This document shows, one piece after another, positions 31,851-42,260 of a stretch of 64,000 bases of DNA. Location: positions 61,388,131 through 61,452,130 of the forward strand of contig OX638131.1 of assembly GCA_951804985.1 (NCBI GenBank), given 5' to 3'. Made by a program: the position numbers and the translations under genes. The notes under the pieces are model-generated. The model did no database searches, was not told the DNA's origin, and saw nothing but the letters and a program-made list of their open reading frames with translations. This DNA is from Dryomyza anilis (lineage: Eukaryota; Arthropoda; Insecta; Diptera; Dryomyzidae). Each line of letters begins with the position of its first letter. The stretch's first letter is position 1.

Positions 31851-32246
31851 ATTTTAAAAATGTAGAAAAAAGATGGTTCAATTTTTGCACCAGCATATAT
31901 CAATATATCAAATAATGCTACACAAATTAGACATATACTAAACTAATATAACATACTTTTCTTTCAGCTAAATGAAGTCAACTTAGTCATCATTTACATT
32001 ATTGAAAGTAGTCTGGATAAGGCAATATTTTCTCACAGAGGTTTGCCAAGGTCTGTCGAGATATAGAGTCGCATACAAAAAAATGTCCCAATTTGACAGT
32101 CCCCGCGAACTTTCGGCTAGCAGAATAGCACACTTAAATATGATCAACTTAAACAACGAAATCAGTACACATTTATTTTAAGTAAATATGATTTCATTGG
32201 AGTAAATATTTGAGTAACTTCAACTATACATATAATTTCTACTTAC
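31851..32246. other. Probable intron next to the FUNDC1-like exon
   Basis: AT-rich, no motif. It lies downstream (minus strand) of a strong GTAAGT donor at 32241-32246. Confidence 0.35.
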
Positions 32247-32376
32247 CAACCAGTTGTAGCTCCAATTACGATTTGAGAATATCCAGAACGAGAACTTATA
32301 TCACCAAGGACACCACCTAAAAATTTCGAAGCGTTTTGGGACATTGCAAGTTTTCCAAAATCTTCTGTATTTAAGT
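32247..32376 (-). CDS. Fundc1: Internal exon of a FUN14-domain (FUNDC1-like) gene
   Basis: Minus strand, 130 bp. The acceptor is TTTTACATTCCTCGTAG and the donor G|GTAAGT; both phases leave a split codon (two bases carried at each end, with the final Trp codon split). The frame reads DLNTEDFGKLAMSQ, then KFLGGVLGDISSRSGY and SQIVIGATTGW. The last part matches the start of the FUN14 domain (TQIVMGG.TGW in vertebrate FUNDC1), which begins the first membrane helix of this mitochondrial outer-membrane mitophagy receptor. Codon use is gene-like and no stop is present. Neighbouring exons were not found, probably separated by transposon-filled introns or outside the window. Alternative: a non-functional duplicated exon. 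Confidence 0.62.
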
Positions 32377-32784
32377 CTACGAGGAATGTAAAATGTATGT
32401 TAAGTTTGCATTGAGCAATAAAGTAATCTATTAATATACTTTTTGAGAAAATTTAATATTTATCGCGAACAAATAGAAACTCTAATTTGTAATAATTTTA
32501 TTTAATTAAAATTGAATAATTAGATACCATTGAACTCATTTAGAAAAATATAACTGGTACTTAAAATCAAAAGTCGCCCCTACACATAGCAGAGCAGGGT
32601 TGCCAGGATTAAATCAGAAAATGTAGCGTACATATTCGTAAAAGTAGTGGATTCTCTGAAATAGTAGCCCATATATAAATACTAAATTTAATTATATATT
32701 TTTATATTTTGATTTAAGTTTTGGAATTTGCTTACGTTATGGTGTAAAATAAACATTTATTCTAAGAAGAAAATGAATAGGCTG
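32377..32784. other. Probable intron, AT-rich
   Basis: Upstream (minus strand) of the FUNDC1-like exon. No motif recognised apart from the acceptor at its edge. Confidence 0.4.
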
Positions 32785-33921
32785 AATTTTACTTTATAGG
32801 GCCGGTCGACGTTCTCTATGGGGGGAGAGTGACGAAAAAAAATATGTTTTTCCCCTCGACCCCCTGGAAACGACCATGGCCGACCGTGGTCATAAGTGGT
32901 TTTTGAATTATTACAAAGTGGGCGGGGCAGAGAAAAACACGATGCATAAACCAAGGCTGAAAATTAAAAAAAAAAAAAAAGTCCCCTCAAGGTCACGTGG
33001 TAGCTTTTAAAAATCAAAAACCTGTTTTTTTTTCAAACTCAAATTCCAGGAAAAGGGGAGTGGCAAATCGAAAAAAATAAAATATGGAAATTCCCTTATA
33101 AACACATAAATACTGCCAAAAAATTCTGAAACCGAAAAAAAGGAGTAGACTAAAAATAAATTTTTATTTTCGCGTGATTTTTTGAATAAAAAATTTGCCA
33201 GCGGCACATTTTACACTTCCTAAATCTAATGCATCCTTCAAAAAACAATTTGCCAGCGACGCTAAGCATCAAGTACAGTTACTACATATATTAGATTTAT
33301 ATAAAATTTTTTGAAGAAAAAATCGCGCGATTTTTTCGAAATCAAAATTTTCTTACGGCGCTAATCATCAAGTACAGTTACTACATATATTAGACTTATA
33401 TACATTTTTTTGAAGAAAAAATCGCGCGATTTTTTCGAATAAAATATTTCGAAAAAAAATCAAAAAAAAACAACAAAAAATTACAAATGATAAAAAAAAT
33501 ATATATATCAAAAAAACAAACATTTTACGATACTTCAAAAATAAATTGAAAAAAACTATCGTTCTTTTTTTCCAGTGCACCCAAAATTTTCAGGTCATAA
33601 AAATGCTACTGTATATTTAAAGAATTTTGATTTTTTTTCATTTTCACGCTCCCCTTTTCCTGGAATTTGAAAAAAAAGGTTTTTGATTTGTATGGGGTAC
33701 CACGTGACCTTGAGGTCAATTCTTTTATTTTTTTTAATTTTCAGCCCTTTATGCATCGTGTGACAATATTTTTATTTTGTCCCGCCCACTTCACAATAAT
33801 TCAAAAACCACTTATGACCTCGGTCGGTTTTCGATTTATGGGCGGTTTAAAAGGGACACTCTCCACCCCTTCAAGTGGTCGTGGCAATTTTTTTTTGAGA
33901 CCGTCCCTATAAAGTAAAATT
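32785..33921. mobile_element. Foldback-type element, ~285-bp inverted arms
   Basis: Left end AATTTTACTTTATAGGGCCG and right end, inverted, AATTTTACTTTATAGGGACG; the similarity continues inward for about 285 bases (landmarks ATTCCAGGAAAAGGGGAG, GTCACGTGGTA, AAGTGGTTTTTGAATTATT). The middle contains two direct ~105-bp repeats, each with the perfect palindrome AAAAAATCGCGCGATTTTTT. No transposase. No clear target duplication. Confidence 0.75.
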
Positions 33922-34220
33922 ATCCCAATTAATTATTACCTTTTAGATTTAAAATTCCAATAAATCCAAAATATTTTTGCCTGCCGCATTTTATAATGCT
34001 GCTGCTTTACACCAAAATTCTGATCCGTCAATTGGAATGTTTTCAGGGAAAAAACTTTTCCAATCAGCGTTAAGAGTTGGCGCCATTGACCTTACATTTC
34101 ATTAATTTTGGATTGATCCATCAAAGCCAATGGAATGTCAGAAAATGGTGGACGGCAATGAGATAAACAAACACTAGTAAAAAAAATATCGTCATGTGTT
34201 GCGCATTGCAACCGAAGCAG

Positions 34221-34582
34221 AGAGTATACATTTAATATAGAGTTTCCTTCCGAATTTGCTGGCGTCGCTGCCGAAAACATTGGTTATGTGGAATTGGAAA
34301 TTTACAGATTGAAGTTAACAGAGGAAAACAAAGCACAAAACTGGATCTGTCCGCGGATAATTTGCAATCAAACTTACCAAGATATATTGCAATCCAACGC
34401 CTTATAAATTTTAATTATTTTTCTGTCCAAAAATGTGGCAGAAAACTTCAGAATATTTATTTGAAAATGTGTCTGTTGACAACATTTTCATTTCAATTTC
34501 CACATAACCAATGTTTGAATGTATTTGACAAAAGTGGCAGCGAATCCACCTGTATGGAAACTCTATATCAAATATATACTCT
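34221..34582. mobile_element. Smaller foldback element
   Basis: AGAGTATACATTTAATATAG then AGTTTCC at 34221-34247 is inverted at about 34555-34582, with further matches inward (CGCTGCC; AACATTGGTTATGTGGAA). The arms are roughly 90-100 bases and diverged. Non-coding interior. Confidence 0.6.
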
Positions 34583-34629
34583 CCGACCGAAGGTAAAAAA
34601 ATCCTTTAAGAAATATAAATTTATGTTTA

Positions 34630-36186
34630 CACTAAAAAAACAAGATGTTTATGAAGGTCTTGCTGCAACTATCCTTTTAAATTTACGCCTTGTAGCAAAT
34701 ATTCAAACATCCCATAAGTTTCAATAAAGTTGCAGCAAAACTATTACTATTTTTTAAATATGGCATATATGTAGTTAGTTACGAAATGTTTGCCACAACA
34801 TCAATGGAGATTAAGATATTTATAGTTGACTGATAGCAAACATCTAGAGTTCTTGGACATTTGCAGCAAAACTTTTGAGGTAGTTTGACATTTGACTACC
34901 ACATTAAGAAAACAAAGATGATTACCAGAAATATCAGATCCCTAAATATCAAGTTATTTGCAAATTATTTAGATCGTTTTTGAGACAACCATCTCTCAAA
35001 CACCCGACAAATACAATAAATATTGCTGTCAACCATCTTTCAAATTTATGATTATTTATAGCAACCATCAAATAAACATCTTACAAATATGAAAATAGTT
35101 GAGGAATATTTGGAAAAGGTCTCCATTAGAATTCGAGGAGTAATTTTTATTGAATTAAAATAAAATGAATCGAATGTATTTTTATGTATTCTAGAATTAA
35201 AACAGTATCCTGTTAATACATCGCCATCGTCTATATAAATCCTTTGAAGGTAAAATTGTACAATGAATTGAGACTTTTTCGCGGAAGAACCAAGTCCGTC
35301 CGGCGATGCTGTCATCAAAGTAAACTCTGAAAAAAAATTTCCATCACTTGTTGATAATTTCAATCCCAGGAAATTTTATTTTCACTTTTACCATTAAAAT
35401 GTAATATTTGAGTTGACACTTTTTTACACCATTTGATTTACTTAATTTGAGTGGATAAATCGAGCGTAAGGCAAATGTATGCCATTTTCCTTTTTTATAG
35501 TAGTCAAATGTCAAAATACCACAAAAGTGTTGATGCAAATGTCCAAGAACTCAGGATGTTTGCTATCAGTCAACTGTAAATATCTCAATTTGCATTGCTG
35601 TTGTGGCAAACATCTCGTAACAATCTGCATATATGTGATATATAAAAAATATTTATAGTTTTACTGCACCTTTGTTAAAACTTATGGGATGTTTGAATAT
35701 TTGCTACAAGACGTAAATTTAAAAGGATAGTTGCAGCAAGACTTTCATAAACATCTCGTTTTCTTAGTGCATAAAAAAGGAAAATGGCGTACTTTTTCCT
35801 TACACTCGATTTTCACAACAATTAAATAAATTTAATGGTGTAAAAAGTGTCAACTCAAATATTACGTTTTAATGGTAAAAGTGAAAATAAAACTTCCTTG
35901 GATTGAAATTATCAACACGTGATGGAAAATATTTCTTTTCAGAGTTTACTTTGAGGGCAGCATCGCCGGAAGGACTTGGTTCTCGTAAAATTTTACCTTC
36001 GAAGGATTTATAAAGACGATGGCGAAGTACAACCAGGATACTGTTTTAATTCTAGAATAAATAAAAATACATTTGATTCATTTTCTTTCAAGTCAATAAA
36101 AAATACTCCGCGAATTCTAATGGAGTACCTTTTCCAAATATTCATCAACTATCTTCCTATTTGTAAGTTGTTTAATTGATGGTTGT
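34630..36186 (+). mobile_element. CTA-1 element, outer copy (interrupted, 3'-truncated)
   Basis: Begins CACTAAAAAAACAAGATG after TA. Collinear with the copy at 62977. It is interrupted at 34902-35769 by a full-length copy of the same family in opposite orientation, and resumes at 35770 with AAAAAAGGAAAATGGCGTAC. It breaks off at 36186 where foreign sequence begins (ACACCCAGAAAAAA). Confidence 0.8.
34902..35769 (-). mobile_element. CTA-1 element, full-length inner copy (868 bp)
   Basis: One end is CATTAAGAAAACAAAGATG, and the other, inverted, is CACTAAGAAAACGAGATG. TIRs are about 18 bp. The flank is CA on both sides; other copies show TA. Inside is a 103-codon minus-strand frame (35052-35363) whose central part is partly preserved in other copies. 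No transposase. Superfamily undecided: a TA target suggests Tc1/mariner-like mobilisation, while CACTA ends suggest CMC/EnSpm. Confidence 0.8.
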
Positions 36187-36811
36187 ACACCCAGAAAAAA
36201 ATCACGGTAAATTGATAGTATTTCAAAACAATAATTTATACCATTAATATTGGTCAATAGGATGCGTCCCATTTGTTCAGTAATATTGAAACTGCTAATA
36301 CAATGTGTGGTTATACCATATATTTTATAATGTGATATTTTAATTACAATAAGAAAGACCTATACAAATTTAATGATACGTATTATTAATTTTATGGTCG
36401 AATTACATTTTCCTAATAATTTATTAAAACAAAAATGTATTTCAGTTAATTTATTGTATATATTATTTTATTTAAATGTCGAAATTGATATTTACTTCTA
36501 CAACATACACATAAAAAGATACTTCTTGCTGCAACAGGTTATAACACATTTAATGTTTGCTTTGGTTTCCAATAATTGATTGTAGTACTTGAGTCTGCAG
36601 TTGTTTTTGAGTCCGTTGCCATAATAGAAGTTCGATATATTATTTAAGTTCTGTAATAAATAAAAATATAAATAAATATATAAATATAATTTATTTACAT
36701 TAAATACATTAAGTCCTTACCAATGTCGGGTTTAATAATGTGGATTATTCCAAAAAAATACATGCGACCATTTTGAGCAAACACGCAGAATGACGTACAA
36801 AACGAACATGT
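36187..36811. other. Unassigned, possible MITE end
   Basis: Starts ACACCCAGAAAAAAATCACG, which resembles a terminal motif of insect TIR elements, but no inverted partner was found nearby. AT-rich, no gene. Confidence 0.35.
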
Positions 36812-39101
36812 TTGTATTCGTTTCATGTTAATAGATCCAATGAGATTTATTTAATTGACTCATTTTTAAGTGTTGGTTTTGGTCAAATAAATCATTTTAC
36901 CAATGTTCTTAATAGAATACTGGACTTAATTTTTGTAAGTTCTGAAATACAGTTTAAAATTAATAAATCTGTTTTTCCATTTATGCCCTCAGATATGCAC
37001 CATGTACCTTTGGCTCTGGAAGTTGAATTTTTTGAATATTTAAAAATTTCACCTTCAAATGATTCTATTAAATTTAATTATAATTTGTGTGATTTTAATC
37101 ATTTAAATAATTTTATTGATGATGTTGATTGGTCAAATTTATTTGATTTTACAAATACGTCAATGTGTTATAAGCTATTTGTTGATAAAATTCCAATAAA
37201 ACCTAATAAGGTTTATAAGTTACCATGGTACACTAAAGGCCTAAAGACTTTAAAGAATTTAAGAAATAAATTCTATAAGAAATTTAAAGATACGAACAAC
37301 AATGGTTATAAGGATAAATACGTGCATTACATGAGAGAGTTTAATTTTTTAGATAAATTTTTATACAAGCAGTATATCTTAGAATGTGAAAAAAATATAA
37401 AAACTAATCCAAAATCATTTTGGCATTATATTAAGTCAAAAAAAACATGCTCTAATATTCCATCAAGTATGCATTATAATGATAATATTTCAAATTCAAT
37501 TTTTGATACTGTATACTTGTTTGCTGACTATTTTAAATCTAATTTTGAACCCGAAAGTCAATGGTATGATTCCATAATATTAAATAATATTCAATCTGTC
37601 ATCGATTTTGGATCCTTAATTTTAACTGATGATGACATTATGCGTGGTATTTGTAATTTAAAAAATTCAGTAAAATGTGATATTTATAATTTGTCCTCTT
37701 TTCTATTGAAGAAATGTATCTCTTCAATCTGTAAGCCTTTGACTTTAATATTTAATATATCGCTAAAATCTGGTGAATTCATTGATAAATGGAAAATTGC
37801 TGCAATTACTCCAATTCATAAGTCTGGCAGAAAAAATGATGTTGCTAATTATAGACCTATTTCAAAACTCTCTAATGTCTCGAAACTATTTGAAAATATT
37901 GTTAGAGACAAAGTCGTATTTGCTGTTAAAAAGTTAATTCACCCGAACCAGCATGGTTCTGTTAATGGTCGCTCTACTGTAACAAATCTGGCTGTTTTTT
38001 CAAATTACTGCGTAACTGCATTTGAATGTGGATATCAAGTTGATACTATATGTACTAATATTTCTAAAGCGTTTGATAAAGTATCTCATACTACTCTAAT
38101 TGCAAAGTTGTCTAAGATAGGATTCCATTCAATTTTTTTGAAATGGATTAAGTCCTATCTTACTAATCGTCGAAATAGAAAATTCTGTTTCAGTTTCTTT
38201 TATTGCAACATCAGGGGTCCCACAAGGAAGTATTTTGGGGCCACTGTTTTTCATACTTTTTATGAATGATATTGGTAGTTATATTACAAAATCACAATTT
38301 CTTCTATATGCAGATGATTTAAAAATATTTTTGAAAATAAAAAATGCTACAGATCGCAAAACTTTACAGTGTGATATAAATAATGTTTTCTTGTGGTGTA
38401 AACGCAATAAGCTATCAAGTTTTAGTAAATTGCATAACCTCATTATATCTAAATATTCTCTTGGTCATACATTTTTAAAAACTACTTCTGAAATATTAGA
38501 TTTGGGTGTATTATTTGATTCGAGATTTACTTTTGTAGCACATCTCAATTACATTATACCTAAATCTTATGCTATGTTTGCATTTGTGAGACGTAATAGT
38601 TCACTATTTACTGATTCGTACACACTTAAATTGTTATATATATCTTTTGTAAGATCTAAATTGGAATATGCTACTTTTATTTGGAATTCATGCTTTGCGG
38701 ATCATTCCAATCGGTTGGAACGTATTCAAAAGACATTTTTAAAGTTTGCTCTTTATTCTCTAAATTTTGAGGAACAGATACCATCATATAATGCACGTTA
38801 TTTCTTGTTAAATCTAAAAAGTCTTGAATGTAAACGAATTTTACTCTCTTTAATGTTTGTTTATGATATAATCTCTGGGATTATTGATTGTGATTATTTG
38901 TTAAAATTAATTAATTTAAATGCTCCTATAAGAAATTTAAGACATTGTAATATGTTTAAAATAAGTTGTCATAGATCTAATTATGGAAATAATGAGCCTA
39001 TTACGAGAGCTTTAATTGAATTTAATGAGATATCAGATAAGATAGATTTTTCGCTTCCCAAACTAGTATTTAAGAATTTGTTATTTAATATTTATAATTG
39101 A
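36812..39101 (+). pseudogene. CR1/jockey-like LINE ORF2, 5'-truncated
   Basis: Starts within the endonuclease C-terminus (LSVGFGQINHFTNVLNRILD…LIFVS; SDMHHVPL), followed by a linker and RT: WKIAAITPIHKSGRKNDVAN…YRPIS, then AFDKVSH. A one-base frameshift near 38190 moves to a second frame (opening formally at 38235) with VPQGSILGPLFF just upstream of and across it, then YADDLKIF, WCKRNKL, LGVLFDSRF, and the thumb/C-terminal region, ending at 39101. No RNase H. The 3' UTR ends in AATATGAAATGAAATAAATA, a short-repeat tail. In functional elements this protein nicks DNA and reverse-transcribes its own RNA. One frameshift and 5' truncation inactivate it; otherwise well preserved. Confidence 0.88.
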
Positions 39102-39176
39102 ATTTTTTGTTAGTATTAAGATGTTTGCTAGTCTGTAAGGATTAAATCCATAGACGAAATAAAATATGAAATGAAA

Positions 39177-39475
39177 TAAATAATTTGTAAATAACTTGAT
39201 ATTTAGGGCTGTGATATTTCTGGTAATCATCTTTGTTTTCTTAGTATAGGGTAACAAATATTGTGTTTTGGGTCAGAATAAGCTCGAAAATTAGATTTCG
39301 AATTTATTAACGTTTTTTGTGGTAATCTCTGGCAGCTCAATGCAACTTTTAAGCCCTATTACAACTTTGGTAAAAAATTTCGAGCCGCCCTACTGCACAA
39401 CTCATCTAAGACATAACAGCCCAAGTAACAATTAGCTGTTTAATATGGATGGTTAAGGGTTGTGGAATTCCTTAT
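39177..39475 (+). repeat. CTA-1 right end plus flank, repeated at 40690-40975
   Basis: The CTA-1 end (CATCTTTGTTTTCTTAGTA, about 39238-39256) is followed by TAGGGTAACAAATATTGTGT and about 200 bases found again at 40763-40975. The shared flank shows that a whole segment was duplicated, not only the transposon. Confidence 0.75.
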
Positions 39476-39672
39476 CTAAAACCGATAATGCTGTACAAGC
39501 AACTCACAAACCTAATTCAAACCCTTATGCAATCTTTTTGGCGTAATTAAACAGCTAACGAAGTATCAATTTGCTGTTTTATTTCGCTGTTGAAAAGCTC
39601 AGTAAGACTTTATCCTGCTTATTATCCTGCTAATGTTATTTAAATAAGCAAATTTCCCAGAAAAAAAATGAT

Positions 39673-39745
39673 GTATCAATAGCTCAGGTGGTAGAGTGTC
39701 TGACTCATAACTTTTGTGTGCCGGTTCAAATCTCAGCGATTCGAT
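39673..39745 (+). pseudogene. tRNA-Met-like sequence (SINE head or tRNA pseudogene)
   Basis: AATAGCTCAGGTGGTAGAGT forms an A box and D arm, CTGACTCATAACTTTTG resembles an anticodon arm with a CAT anticodon in the loop, and CCGGTTCAAATCTC is a B box/T arm. The outer seven bases on each side do not pair, so a working acceptor stem is absent. A T-rich tract follows. Unrelated to the abundant SINE in this window. Confidence 0.6.
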
Positions 39746-40440
39746 TTTTTTTATTATTATTTTTTACACGGAAAGAAATCTTCTCATAAATTACTTCCAT
39801 CAATTTTTGGAAAAAAAATAATCGAATGACAACCTAATATATTGATAATAATTTGTTGTCATATTTTACATGTGTATTGGTAGTTAAAAGGGTTAACTAA
39901 AAGCTGCATTTAAGCTATCTTATCGGCTGTCTAGAGGACAACTTTCTGATGATGACTTTTAATAGTTGACTTAAACATTACTTTTTAGTTATCTTTTCGA
40001 GAACTAAAAGTCAACAAAGAGGCGGACATTCGTAAGTCTTTAAGATACCTTTTTGATCACTTTTACGACAACATTTCGATATCGTTAACTTTTTAAAGTT
40101 AGCATAAAGTTAGGTTTTGGGCATCGTTTGTCTGGTTGGGAAGTCATGAATAATTGTAATAGGTTTTGGAATACATTTTATGATTTATTATTCATAATTA
40201 AAATGTCATACATTGTGCCAAATAGCCGTAGCATGCAGATGGAAAAACAAGTCCAAATTATGCGGAACCAAGTGAAAAATACTGCATTTGAAAATATAAT
40301 GAGTCAAAACTTTATTAAGGAAAATAGCAATAAAAAACAATGAAAATATACATCACATCAAATTATATGTCTGTTAAATTTCACATTTATTTTCAAATGA
40401 CACATTTTTCACTTTTTTCAAACACTTAAATTATCTTTAG
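39746..40440. other. Unassigned AT-rich stretch
   Basis: Contains TTTACACGGAAAGAAATCTT near 39763, a possible TIR-element end, and a 71-codon plus frame at 40128-40343 with no recognised motif. Nothing firmer. Confidence 0.35.
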
Positions 40441-40765
40441 ACAACCAGGATACTGTTTTAATTCTAGAATAAATAAAAATACATTTGATTCATTTTCTTT
40501 CAATTCAATAAAAAATACTCCGCGAAATCTAATGGAGTATCTTTTCCAAATATTCATCAACTATCTTCCTATTTGTAAGATGTTTAATTGATGGTTGCTA
40601 TACATAATCGTAAATTTGAGAGATGGTTGTTAGCAATATTTATCGTATTTTACGGATGTTTGAGAGATGGTGGTCTCAAATACGATTTAAATAATTTGTA
40701 AATAACTTGATATTTAGGGCTGTGATATTTCTGGTAATCATCTTTGTTTTCTTAATGTAGGGTAA
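40441..40765 (+). mobile_element. CTA-1 element, 3' portion
   Basis: Collinear with 63525-63780 and beyond to the right end CATCTTTGTTTTCTTAATG. The 5' half is missing. Confidence 0.75.
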
Positions 40766-40819
40766 CAAATATTGTGTTTTGGGTCAGAATAAGCTCGAAA
40801 ATTAGATTTCGAATCTATT

Positions 40820-41357
40820 AACGTTTTTTGTGGTAATCTCTGGCAGCTCAATTCAACTTTTAAGCCCTATTACAACTTTGGTAAAAAATTTCGAGCCGTC
40901 CTACTGCACAACTCATCTAAGACATAACAGCCCAAGTAACAATTAGCTGTTTAATATGGATGGTTAAGGGTTGTGGAATTTTAATGGTTCTTCTACTACA
41001 TTCATTAATTCATAAATTTCCACTTAATCCTCTCTGCGCATTGATGACCGATGGATCAATATTTGAAGGCAATTCTTCAGCAGCATGGAACGTTTTTTGT
41101 GGTAATCTCTGGCAGCTCAATTCAACTTTTAAGCCCTATTACAACTTTGGTAAAAAATTTCGAGCCGTCCTACTGCACAACTCATCTAAGACATAACAGC
41201 CCAAGTAACAATTAGCTGTTTAATATGGATGGTTAAGGGTTGTGGAATTTTAATGGTTCTTCTACTACATTCATTAATTCATAAATTTCCACTTAATCCT
41301 CTCTGCGCATTGATGACCGATGGATCAATATTTGAAGGCAATTCTTCAGCAGCATGG
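40820..41357 (+). repeat. Perfect 269-bp tandem duplication
   Basis: Unit 1 is 40820-41088 and unit 2 is 41089-41357, both from AACGTTTTTTGTGGTAATCT to TTCAGCAGCATGG. I see no differences between them. The unit joins a hAT-transposase fragment to the dispersed flank sequence, so it arose after that junction. An assembly duplication is possible. Confidence 0.9.
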
Positions 41358-41935
41358 AAGCATGCTAAATATAATGAATGGCAAATATATTTTATAAGAA
41401 TTAAATCTGGGATTTCCACCTTCATCATGGTATATAAGGAGTTGTTTACTCCACAGAGGTTTGAGGCTCCATCCGTCGCAATCGCAAAATAATTCCTAAT
41501 GTCGATCCCAACATCGGAATAAAATGATTTTACTGCTTGATTCAACACTTCAGCAGTCGTTGTAGTCACTGAAATCAGTTTCAAAAATTGAAAAACAATT
41601 TTGTTTTGATTCTTATTGTAATATTTTCACACAGACACAAATGTTTTTCAGATGTTATATCTGTTGACTAGTCTAGTATTAACGAAAATTTACTTAGATT
41701 TAAGTCTGTTACTTGCTTTTTTAATAATGAAGGTGATATTACATATTTTAGAAGCGTCGTACACTTTGTTCTATGCAACTTTATGTCTTTTACAGATGGT
41801 GAAGAAACACCTTTTCTTATAAGTTCACTTAGATGATCGATACTTCGAATACTTGAGTGACAAGCTACAAATGCCGCCATCTGTAACTCCAATTTTGTTA
41901 CTTTGCAACTTGCAAAAACTGCCGATATTGTTGGT
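41340..41935 (-). pseudogene. hAT-family transposase fragment (DUF4371-type)
   Basis: Minus strand. The first part (41892-41668) reads LQMAAFVACHSSIRSIDHLS…ELI, RTKCTTLLKYV and KFSLILD, as in the conserved N-terminal part of the hAT/DUF4371 RNase H-like domain (IDESTD follows after a break). The second part (41584-41340) reads FYSDVGIDIRNYFAIATDGA…SN, then YICHSLYLACFHAAEELP, matching the GSDGA..M.G and HSLHL…A..LP motifs. The C-terminal dimerisation region is missing, replaced at the 269-bp duplication. Inactive cut-and-paste transposase relic. Confidence 0.8.
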
Positions 41936-42260
41936 TCAGCAGTACACTAAGAAAACAAAGATAATTACCAGAAATATCACAGCCCTAAATATCAAGTTAT
42001 TTACAAATTATTTAGATCGTCTTTGAGACAACCATCTCTCAATCATCCGACAAATACGATAAATATTGCTTTCAACCATCTTTCAAATTAACGATTACGT
42101 ATAGTAACCATCAATTAAACATCTTACAAATAGGAAAATAGTTGTGGAATATTTGCAAAAGGTACTCCATTAGAATTCACGGATTATTTTTTTTTTTTTG
42201 AATTAAAATAAAATTAATAAAATGTATTTTATTTATTTTAGAATTAAAACAGTATCCTGG

